The position numbers and the translations under genes are program-made. A stretch of 13,141 bases of DNA from JAEZRQ01 sp049294415 (lineage in GTDB: Bacteria; Patescibacteriota; Patescibacteriia; Patescibacteriales; UBA12465): positions 1 to 13,141 of the forward strand of contig JBAQCS010000042.1 in the NCBI GenBank assembly GCA_049294415.1, in the 5' to 3' direction. The notes beneath the pieces were generated by a model. The model worked only from the letters and a program-made list of their open reading frames with translations. It searched no databases and was not told the origin of the DNA. Of the stretch, positions 1 to 9,200 are shown piece after piece (the stretch's first letter is position 1; every line of letters begins with the position of its first letter).

Positions 1-443
1 GTGATAGTTAGTTTACCAGTGTTAGCTTGGTCGTCAACATAATAAGTATAAGTTCCGGCTCCTGGAGCTGGGAAAGTTACAGACTTTTTACCTTCAGCTT
101 TACTGAAAGTAACTTTTAGAAAAGATAGTTGTGGGTCAATGAAACCGAAGTTATGAACAGCTTCATCGGTAGCGGAAAAGGAGACGAATACTTTCTGACC
201 TAATTTAGTAGTCATAGTTTTAGGAGTAAAAGTCTTACCGTCAGCTACGATAGCGTTTTCATCAGATAGTGGCACAGCTGGAACTTCAGCTACTGGTTCG
301 GTGGTGGTATCAGCGACTTCTTGACTACCATTAGGAGCAACCACTGATTCGCCTTCTTTATTAGTATTTTTTACAACTAATAAAATAATAATAACTACCG
401 CCAAGATTCCAACTCCAATCCATAGATAATTTTTTTTGTTCAT
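1..443 (-). CDS. Membrane-anchored cupredoxin-like protein without copper ligands (3' end cut by window)
   Basis: Reading leftwards from the ATG at 443-441 gives 147 codons open to the window edge, so the C-terminus is missing. Residues 1-6 are short and basic, residues 7-24 are one hydrophobic segment (LWIGVGILAVVIIILLVV), and residues 25-62 are a Glu/Thr/Pro/Val-rich linker. A cupredoxin-like beta-sandwich follows from about residue 63 (DGKTFTPKTMTTKLGQKV, then DEAVHNFGF, then VTFPAPGAGTYTYYV). The topology is probably an N-terminal anchor with the domain outside the membrane. The first copper His is kept (H97 in AVHNFGF). The segment that should carry Cys-x4-His-x4-Met reads YYVDDQANTGKLTI, so Cys, second His and Met are all absent. 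It lies 24 bp after the cupredoxin gene at 468-1097 and shares its VVAP linker motif, suggesting tandem duplication followed by loss of metal binding. No Shine-Dalgarno is visible. Type 1 copper function is unlikely. Confidence 0.85.
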   Translation of the reverse strand, partial: MNKKNYLWIGVGILAVVIIILLVVKNTNKEGESVVAPNGSQEVADTTTEPVAEVPAVPLSDENAIVADGKTFTPKTMTTKLGQKVFVSFSATDEAVHNFGFIDPQLSFLKVTFSKAEGKKSVTFPAPGAGTYTYYVDDQANTGKLTI

Positions 444-467
444 AAAAATAATATTGTTAAGAATAAT

Positions 468-1097
468 TTATTTCACAATCATCTTCCCTACTTCACCGCG
501 ACTAGCGTGACCTAAAACCATGCAATAAAAAGAATATTCACCAGGGGCTTTAGGGGCATTAAACGTAATAGCTCTGGTCTGCTTAGTTTCAACACCAATT
601 GCTACCGCTGATAAACTAGCACTATCAAATTTTAAAATATGAGTTTGAGAATCACCTGAGGTAAGCGATAAAGTAGTTGACTCTCCAGCTTTCACGGTAA
701 ATTCTTTAGGAGAAAAACCTTTTTCTGTAACTGTTAATTTAACAGCGTTGGTTGGTAGTTCTGCAGGGGTAATAACATCGGTTTGGCGAGGAGCATTTTC
801 TGAACCAGGAATTACATCATTTCTAGAAGCTTGTCCGCTAGGAGCAACCACCACATCATCAGGAGTAACAGGACTAGCGCCAACTACTTCTGTCTTAGCA
901 CCATCTGTTGAAATAATCGGAGCATTCTCTATAACTACTGGAGTTTCCGTAGCTGGTTGATTAGTAATTATTGGGGTCACTTTAGGGGTTTTATCAACTA
1001 CTGGCTTTTCATAAACATACAAAGCAATCACAGCAGTAGCTAAAACAATAATTAAAGCTAGTAATAATAAAATTGTCTTTAAATTTTTGTAGTCCAT
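468..1097 (-). CDS. Membrane-anchored cupredoxin-domain protein
   Basis: This 209-aa protein has a hydrophobic segment at residues 8-29, a Pro/Thr/Val-rich linker at 30-115 and a C-terminal cupredoxin domain at about 117-209. The expected orientation is anchored with the domain outside the cell. Type 1 copper ligands are visible as H153 (SQTHILKF) and C192 and H197 (YCMVLGHASRGE). In relatives with the C-x4-H-x4-M pattern the axial ligand is Met; here that position is Glu (E202). M206 sits in the last beta strand (GKMIV) and is probably not the ligand. The domain is closely paralogous to the 2596-3261 product, sharing NDxIPxSxxAP in the linker (93-103), the SAxAxG and QTxAxxFNAP segments, and the C-terminal MIVK. 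The gap to the upstream gene is 6 bp. No Shine-Dalgarno is seen (AATTAT before ATG), so coupled translation is likely. Copper binding and electron transfer are inferred from the family. Confidence 0.9.
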   Translation of the reverse strand: MDYKNLKTILLLLALIIVLATAVIALYVYEKPVVDKTPKVTPIITNQPATETPVVIENAPIISTDGAKTEVVGASPVTPDDVVVAPSGQASRNDVIPGSENAPRQTDVITPAELPTNAVKLTVTEKGFSPKEFTVKAGESTTLSLTSGDSQTHILKFDSASLSAVAIGVETKQTRAITFNAPKAPGEYSFYCMVLGHASRGEVGKMIVK

Positions 1098-1103
1098 ATA
1101 ATT

Positions 1104-2591
1104 CTAAATACTATATAAATAAGTAAACATAATGTTATCAATAAATGGGGAATAAAACGAATTGATAACTGGCGAAAAAATAATTTTTATAAAATATGAT
1201 TTGCTGCCCTTCTGCTCGAAATCAATATTATTTCCCCAAGTAATTTTTTTCCAAGTTGAACCATCGAAAGATACTTCTGTTTTGACAAAAGGTTGCCCCT
1301 GAGTATCTAGGCTTAATTCACTTAAACCAATCTTTTTCACAAAAACTTCTGCATTGCTACTATTATGACTCAAAGGGAGTGTAACTAAATTAGCCGTTTG
1401 TTTATTTTTAAAACCATAGTCATTAAATACTTGCCAATAATCTTGGGTATCTGATTTAAGGTGGGCTAAAAAAGAGGCTTTATTAGACGTAACATCTAAC
1501 AACTTAAGCTCTAATTGATCGGAAATTTTTAGTTCATTCAATAAAGAAACCGCCCCTACTATCTCCCCTTTATCATCTTGCCACAATTTAATAAATTGAG
1601 GGTTACTAACAGTGGCACTAGTAATATACCAATTAACGTAATTATTATTTTTAACTTTAATAATTTCAGCCTTAAAACCATTATTCATTAACCTGTGACT
1701 AGTGAATTTATCTAAATTAATAACTTGACCATCACGAACTCTAAAAATTTGTCCTTTATAGGCACCGTAAATAACTAGGAAATCATTGGCCTCTCCACCA
1801 AAACCTAAAAGACCAAAGTTAGAAGAATATATAGTTTTTAAATTAGGTATTTTAGAAAATTTCAAATTATCAAAATAAAAAGCTTCAGCTTGATATTCTG
1901 TATTTTTAGACGTAAACCCAACTACAAAACGATTAGCAATAATACCAATAGAAATAGCCTGTAAGTTTTTAATACTAATAGGTAAAGACACTGGTCTACC
2001 ATTATAATACAATTTATTCCCTTTTTGTTCTAGGCAATTATTTTGCAGGCAATTTTTATCATTGTAGGGACCCTTAAACTGATTAAAACTATAAGCATTA
2101 AACTTATTTTTATTAGTAGCGACCACTTCTTCGCTGGCCGTTGTCCATTCGTAATTTAACGAGAATGTCACAGCACTAGTTACGCCATCAAAACGTAAAT
2201 TAGTCTTATCTTTATCAACAATACTTAGAGTATATGGAAAAGATCCTAGAATTAAGGTACTACTTTTTTCTCCATTACTTGAATCGGATGTTTTGTCAGA
2301 TTGAGGAAGTTCAAAGAAAAAACTATAAAGAGAGGATAATTCATTATCAATTTTTTGAATAAAATTAGAAGAAGTAGCCGTATCTTCAGTTGCTTTTGTA
2401 TCTTTGTCTGTACTAGCGGCAGCCTTATTATAATCGCTGAGATTAATAATAGCTATTTTTTGTTTCATTAAAATCTGTTGGTGAAAATATGATAAAGACG
2501 CAAAATAAATAGCAGCTAAAATTAATAATAAAATTAACGAAATAGCTATTTTGATAATTATTTTCTTAGATAAAGAAAATTTTAAAAACAT
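1104..2591 (-). CDS. Membrane-anchored extracytoplasmic protein of unknown family (paralogue of the 11648-13009 product)
   Basis: I do not recognise the family of this 495-aa protein. It has a basic N-terminus, one membrane segment at about residues 10-32, a Ser/Thr/Asp/Lys-rich stretch at about 50-112 and a large beta-rich remainder. A C-x4-C pair (C181, C186) may form a disulfide. It is clearly paralogous to the 453-aa product at 11648-13009. Shared landmarks in order are the C-x4-C pair, a DFLVIYGAYKG segment (DFLIVYSGYEG in the paralogue), xNGGF-like (NNGFKAEIIK), the segment FIKLWQ...IVGA (W337), a DYGF segment, and a C-terminal YSPFI.NI (YSPWLNHI in the paralogue). The alternating aromatic and hydrophobic pattern could be a beta-propeller or jelly-roll, but this is a guess. 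The ATG is 4 bp after the TAA of the upstream cupredoxin with no Shine-Dalgarno, so translation is probably coupled. Its position between two cupredoxin genes suggests a shared envelope role. Confidence 0.88.
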   Translation of the reverse strand: MFLKFSLSKKIIIKIAISLILLLILAAIYFASLSYFHQQILMKQKIAIINLSDYNKAAASTDKDTKATEDTATSSNFIQKIDNELSSLYSFFFELPQSDKTSDSSNGEKSSTLILGSFPYTLSIVDKDKTNLRFDGVTSAVTFSLNYEWTTASEEVVATNKNKFNAYSFNQFKGPYNDKNCLQNNCLEQKGNKLYYNGRPVSLPISIKNLQAISIGIIANRFVVGFTSKNTEYQAEAFYFDNLKFSKIPNLKTIYSSNFGLLGFGGEANDFLVIYGAYKGQIFRVRDGQVINLDKFTSHRLMNNGFKAEIIKVKNNNYVNWYITSATVSNPQFIKLWQDDKGEIVGAVSLLNELKISDQLELKLLDVTSNKASFLAHLKSDTQDYWQVFNDYGFKNKQTANLVTLPLSHNSSNAEVFVKKIGLSELSLDTQGQPFVKTEVSFDGSTWKKITWGNNIDFEQKGSKSYFIKIIFSPVINSFYSPFIDNIMFTYLYSI

Positions 2592-2595
2592 AAAA

Positions 2596-3261
2596 TTATT
2601 TTACAATCATAGTACCACTCTCTCCATTATTCTTATGCCCAGGTACGCCACAGCCAAAACTATATTGACCAGGGGTTGGTGCATTAAAATTTACAGCCTT
2701 AGTTTGTCCTCCATTTATACCCATAGCAATAGCACTCATAGCACCATCATAAAAACCAAAGACATGAACTTGATTATCACTAGATGTCACGGCTAAAGAA
2801 ATAAGACTGCCAGTTTTAACAGTAAAAGAATTAGGGGTTATTTTATTATCACTAATTTTTAAGTTAAGAGTTTCTTTAGGTAAATCCTCTGGATTAATAC
2901 TAACTGATTTTGGTGCTTCCGGTGAGTTAGGAATAGCATCATTTTTAGCTTCTTCAAACTTACTATTTATAACTTTGGCCTCCGGAGTAACTAAACTACC
3001 GCCCGGCAACAACGCCTTAGTTCCAACGGTAGAGGTGCCTAAATCAGTACTAGGGACTTCAACGCTAATATTATTTTTAGTTGCCTCCCCACCTCCCCAA
3101 TTAAAAGACTTTTGGATTTTAATATAAGCAAAAGCCACGACCAGTAAAATGAGTAAAGTAAAAATAATAATAATTAAAAATTTTTCTTTATACTTTTTAG
3201 TAGCTGGTGCAACTGGCGTAGCAGGAACTGTGGCTTGATCATTTAAATTTGGGTTATCCAT
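2596..3261 (-). CDS. Membrane-anchored cupredoxin-domain protein
   Basis: This 221-aa protein has a hydrophilic N-terminus of about 27 residues (Pro/Ala-rich, then KKYKEK), one membrane segment at about residues 28-46, a linker at 50-130 and a cupredoxin domain at about 131-221. Visible copper ligands are H166 (NQVHVFGF), C204 and H209 (GCGVPGHKNNGE). The position that is usually the axial Met is Glu (E214), as in the paralogue at 468-1097. The linker carries NDAIPNSPEAP (107-117), matching NDVIPGSENAP in that paralogue. It starts 17 bp after the stop of the giant fibre gene, with only AT-rich sequence and no Shine-Dalgarno in front, and ends 4 bp before the 495-aa gene. It is therefore probably co-transcribed with the fibre. 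A copper-binding or electron-transfer role at the outer membrane face is inferred from the family. The Glu could give a copper site unlike classic blue copper. Confidence 0.9.
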   Translation of the reverse strand: MDNPNLNDQATVPATPVAPATKKYKEKFLIIIIFTLLILLVVAFAYIKIQKSFNWGGGEATKNNISVEVPSTDLGTSTVGTKALLPGGSLVTPEAKVINSKFEEAKNDAIPNSPEAPKSVSINPEDLPKETLNLKISDNKITPNSFTVKTGSLISLAVTSSDNQVHVFGFYDGAMSAIAMGINGGQTKAVNFNAPTPGQYSFGCGVPGHKNNGESGTMIVK

Positions 3262-3278
3262 AGATTTATTTATTGTGA

Positions 3279-6200
3279 CTAATTATTAATAATAAAACCG
3301 GCTTTTTCATTTTGATCATTAGCTAAGGTTGGCCATTCACGCCAATCAAGACGTTTACCAATTAAACGATAGGAAATTTCTATTGATTTATCTGATCTAA
3401 AAATTAATTTATCACCATTAATTATATAGTAAACTCTAGCTAATTCGCCGTAAGGGGTTACTAATACTTCAACATTATCCCTACTAAAATCTACAACCTT
3501 GTGCCAAACCCACAAATCACTGCCTTTTTTAACTTTAGTAAAATCAATAGTTGTTTCGTATTCATTATTGTTAGGATTTTGGGAAATAAGTTTAGCTTTA
3601 CCAACATATTCTTCCTTAACTCCACCAGCAATAGACGAAGCGAAAGTAGAATAATTAATACCATTAATATTATAGAGAGGATCGATAGTTCTAACTGTTA
3701 ATTTATCAACACCAGTGATATCACCTAGACTCATAGCTAGGTTACCAGCACTAGTAATAGTTAGACCTGTAAAAGTATTCCAATCTGTTTTACAATCATT
3801 GCTAATACATAAACCTGTAGCGTTGACTGTTAGAGAGGCGTTAATGTCACCTACGACATCTAAATTTTTAGAAGGGTTAGTTTTTCCAATACCAATTAAA
3901 CCGCTATTTAAGATAAATAATCCGTTAGTAGAGGCTGTAAATCTATTACTAGCCACTGGGAATTGATAAACATTGGAGGCAAGGTATCCAGCTACAGTTC
4001 CACCTGTTCCAGTAGTAGATGATGGAGAAAAGCCGCCGTTAGTTTGAATTTCTACGTGAGCATTAACCGTGCCACAAGGGCCACCAACATTTCTAATTCT
4101 AACTTCAAAACCTCCACCATTAGTAGTTCTTCTTACATCAATAGCTACGTCCTGTGCGCCGTTATATGACTGATAACTATGTGTCGGTACCTGCATCCAA
4201 TCAGTTGTGGCGCCAGCATAATAAACATCTTTAATTTCATAAGTGGCGGAGTTAATTGTGCCGCAAACGTGATGTGACTCATAAATAGTAGCATAAGTGC
4301 CAAGACCAGTATCACTAATATTTCCTAGATAAGTATAATCACCCGCATTAGCTCCAACATCCCGAGTTGTCGCAGTAATAAATCTTTTAACTACATTATC
4401 ACTCTTATTAAATTGGATACTACCATTAATATCTAAATTAGCACTAGGAGCCGTTGTTCCGATACCGACATTCCCTGCTCCAGAATCACCATTCCAAATA
4501 TTTCCATTTTTAGTTCCGCCCCACAAGCCAGAACTCATAAAAGTGGCCAAGGGGGTATTGTATAAAGTACCAGCATTATCAGCCATAACTACAGTGTTAC
4601 CAGCGCCACCCAATAAACTATGAGTTGTAGCACCAGCATTTCGAAGAGAGCCTCCAGCCACGAAATTACCAGCGATTGTTTCACTGCCGCCCATATCAAG
4701 TTGCCAAAGATTAGCTGCTGCCGACCAACCACCAATTCTAATTACATTATCAGGATCAAGACCCATGTTAACGGCATAGTAACCACCGCGATGAAAAGAC
4801 ATTCCAGCAGCACCACCATCAGTTGAATAAGCTTCGAGTCCATAAGTATTTTGGCCTCCAACATAGGAACCGCCGCCCTTATTTGAACCAAAATAATTAG
4901 TACCCCACCACGTACCAGCTAAATTAGTAACATTAGTAGCTGAGTCAGCTAATGGATGATACATACTAGTATACATTCTTTGCCAACCGCTATAATTATC
5001 ATTTTGCCAACCAGTTCGATAAGAAATATCACCAGTGTGAGAAAAATATAATTGAGTACTATGATTTACATTTCTAAAATTTAATAATCCTCCATAAGTA
5101 TAAACTCCAGTTGGCTGATTAGTATAAGCACCGCCATTAATATCATTGATTTGATAATAACCAATTTTAGAATTTGCGGTGTCAGTTAGAGTATTTAAGT
5201 CACCAGTCCAATTGCCTCTTGATCTTAAAAAATCATATTCGTGATAACTATCAACAGTATCAGCGTCACCAGAGTTAGAACTAGCGTATAAATTACCACT
5301 ATTATCAGTCATTACGACTTTATTACCAGCACCGCCTAAAAGACTATGGGTTGTGGCTAAAGAATTTCTAAAAGATCCAGATACGTCTAATTTAGTTCCT
5401 GGGTTAACACCAATACCAACACTACCTGAAGTGTTTTGTATAAAACTATTACCAAAATTATTTTGATATGCCAGTGTTACCACCTTATCTCCAGTTACAT
5501 CTTCATCCGCCCAGGTCCATCCATTTTGATAAGAATTTTGATGATAATTATAAACTGTTTCTACATAAAGTTTTGGCCAATAGTTGCCCCAGTTTAACAC
5601 AATAACAACATTGCCATTTTCCCGAGCTAAGCGCACAATTGGAGCAAAAGACCCCTTAGACACAATTGTTGGCTGATAAAAAACATTTTGACTTCCATCT
5701 GTATGCCAGCCGATTTGCAAATCTAGTGTTTGTGCTGAACCATAAACAAACCCCTTAACATTAACTGTGTATCCTCCAGCGCCATAAGAAAAAGGAATTG
5801 CTGTTTTTATTTTGATAAAAGTAGGAGTGTCTCCAGGACTTATTTCTAAAACATTTACACTAGTCTTTCCTAATGTAGCAATACCACTAGTTTGGAGTTG
5901 GTACATTGGATTAGTAGTTCCGATGCCGACATTGCCAACGTTATCAATAGTCATAGCCTCGACTAAAGTGCTATAATTTTTTGTCCAAAATTTTAAACCA
6001 CCAGCTGACCAGCCACCACTATTACCAGGCGATATTTTCCAACCAAAAATACCAGACAAAGCTACATCATTACCTGCTCCAGCTTGCTCCCTAGAAGCAA
6101 AAGTTAAATTAGAACCAGTATTTTGATTACCATCGCTATTGTAAAGGACTAAACCAGATAATGTGTCAGTTGGTCCAGCATGAGCATCATCCGTTCTAAC

Positions 6201-9200
6201 CATTAATGAAGGAATATTACTTGCGGGATCATAATGAGCTGAAGGGTTTGCAAAAAAGAAACCAGTTCCGTTAGCCAAGAAGTCTCCTTTAATTCTTGTG
6301 TTACCACCAACCGACAAAGTAGTACTTGGAGATGGGTTTCCAATACCAACGTTACCACTTGAATTTATAATCATTGATAAATTACCAGAAGTTCCGTATG
6401 GCTTTACAATAGAATTATAAGTATAAAATTGGATTTGTGTAGCCGCATTTTGTTCCCAAATGCCTCCACCTATATTTATTGTATTATTTGTTGCATCATT
6501 AAGTGATCCTATCAAAGAAACACCCTCGGATTCAGCGTCACTAGCATATTGTGCTGATGATATATATGCATATTTAGCAACATTATTTGTCTTGCTACCA
6601 GACAACATCAAATTACCACCACTAGAATTACCAGCTTGAACAATATCAAGTTTTGCCAAAGGATTAGTCGTCCCTATCCCCACATTTCCCGCTCCGGCAT
6701 CACCATTCCAAATATTTCCATTCTTAGTTCCACCCCATAAACTATTCGTACTAGCAAAAGTTTCTAGCGGGGTATTGTATAAAGTACCAGTATTGTCAGC
6801 CATGACTACTGTATTACCAGAACCGCCCAACAAAGAATGAGTGGTAGCGGTAGAATTGCGAAGAGTTCCTGAAACATCTAATTTAGTGCCAGGATTAGTA
6901 GCACCAATACCAACGTTATTATAAAAAACTACGTTTCTATTAAAATCCCAAGTATATAGAGGGGTATTTGGTCCATAGTTACCAAATATGCTTATCGCTC
7001 CTATATCAACACCATTTGGTTGAGCATGATTTCTTCGAATAGTAACTCTTAGCCATGGATAGCCCCAATCGGTAGATATTGGGGTCATTAGATAATGATA
7101 GCCAGGCCAACTACTACCCATTGATGACTCGGAATGTATTGTTTGCCAATTAATATTATCAGCAGACTTTTCAATTGTTATAAAAAGTTCATTACCATTA
7201 GCTGAACCTGTAATTAATACACTATCGAGATTCCATAATGAATTAGGATACCAAGTAAATCTAATTGAATCTTCATTCGAAGCAATATTATAACCACCCC
7301 AATGCATAGCATGATGCCCTCTATGAGCATCTGGAACAAAGGCAGTTGAAGACCAAGAGCCAGAAGAATATTTTTCAACCGTAGCATTCATAAAAGCGGT
7401 TAAATTTGCTCTGGACCCAGACCCTATTAACGAATCATTACCAAAATAAGCCAGCTTATCTACTGTAGGAGACCAAAAGGAACCGCTATTAGTTGTAACA
7501 CCGTAAGATAAAGCAGTAACTCCACCTTCTACATATAATTTATTAGTAGGATTAGGTGTACCAATCCCAACATTACCAGTCCCATCTTGAATAGTGAGTC
7601 TATCACCTACTCCATTTTCATGAATAGCAAAATTTCCACCATTATCATTAGCAAGCCACCAACCACCACCACCATCATTAGTATTTCTAAGTCCCATTAA
7701 ATATCTTTGAGAACTATATATTTCTAAAGGATAATTTGCACCACCATCAACCTCTAATTTTCTAGTTGGGTTAGTTGCGCCGACGCCAACATTGCCTCCA
7801 TTTAAAATTATACTTGCCCCCGACTCAGCTTCAATAAACATTTTTCCACTATTAGTATGAATACCTCCTACCGGATTATTCGATCTAGTAAATTGAAGAC
7901 CCCAAACACCTTCAGGAACTTCTATTCGAAGTTTTTCATTTACAGCTGGTGCCGTAGTTCCAATTCCAACATTCCCAGCCCCCGCATCACCGTTCCAAAT
8001 AGTTCCATTCTTAGTTCCGCCCCAAAAATTAGCAACACCCCCTAAAAGAGAAGCTTGTGTTACTGTATATAAAGCACCAGAATTATCAGCCATGACAACA
8101 ACGTTTCCAGAATTACCTAATAAGCTATGGGTGGTAGATAAAGAGTTCCTTAAAGTTCCGGAAATATCTAATTTAGTGCCAGGAGCTGTTGTTCCTATGC
8201 CAACATTGCCACTCACTGGATTTAAAAGTAAATTATTGTAACCTACGCCACATTGTTTTGATTGCAAAACACTATTACCATCATCCATAACACCAATTCC
8301 CAAAGATCTTTTTCCGCAACCTCCATCTTGAGTAGTTTTTTCAATTTGAAGTTGAAGAACATGTTGGCTGCCAGAAACATCATTACTTCCAATATCCTTA
8401 GTTACGGTAAGTCTATTGCCTGAAGCGGTCGTACCAATCCCAACATTACCATTAAAAAAAGCGTTACCATTTAATAAACTGATGTAGGCCTGTAAAGTTG
8501 ATGAGCCGCCGCCGACAAAACCAATTGAGTTGCCTGGTAGACCAGAAACTGCACTATCTATTTGGCGATGATATATACCCCAATTACTACCAGTATCAGC
8601 ACTATCTAAATATAACCAAGAGTCACGATCATTAGGTTGTGAATACAAAAAAACATTTGAAGATGGGTTTACAGTTGCGTAATTATCTAAAGCCAAACTA
8701 TTAATTCCACGAAACCTATCTGCGCGTATATGCCCGTTAACGTCTAAAGGATAACCAGGAGAAGTATTTCCAATTCCAACATTTCCATTATCCTGAATGG
8801 TCATTAATAAACCAGTATTATTAGCATTAAGTGCTCCGCCGCTAGACTCTCTAGATCTGCCAAAATTAAATTTCCATCCACTATTATCACCAAATCTAAT
8901 AGTACTAGCAACTGGTGACCCCGGTGACGATTGCACAGAAAACCCCTGAACCTCACTATCAACTACTAATTTATAACTAGGGTTCGCTGTTCCAATACCA
9001 ACATTCCCCACCCCAGCATCACCATTCCAAATATTGCCATTTTTAGTGCCACTCCACAAACTATTGGCACTAGCGAAAGTTGCTAGTGGGGTATTGTATA
9101 GTGTTCCAGTATTATCAGCCATGACCACTGTATTACCAGCGCCGCCTAATAGACTATGAGTGGTGGCTAATGAATTACTAAAAGAACTAGATATACTAAG

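Noticed and set aside
430..437. A8 run in codons 3-5 of the partial cupredoxin as a phase-variation tract
   Set aside because: Runs of this length are expected by chance in Lys/Asn codons of AT-rich DNA, and the reading frame is intact.
748..960. Plus-strand open frames opposite the minus-strand genes (for example 748-960, 2551-2796, 3715-3966, 9246-9632, 12208-12459)
   Set aside because: They lie wholly or almost wholly inside well-supported minus-strand genes, show no recognisable domain, and have low-complexity or antisense-like composition.
3279..3760. Peptidase S74 (endosialidase chaperone) domain at the fibre C-terminus
   Set aside because: The repeats made it likely, but the last 150 residues lack the SDxRxK-type start and the catalytic Ser/Lys context, and instead form a different WREWP-ending domain.
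4446..9185. CRISPR or tandem-repeat array
   Set aside because: The repeats are in-frame protein cassettes of about 200 bp spaced over 1 kb apart with coding sequence between them, not short repeats with uniform spacers.
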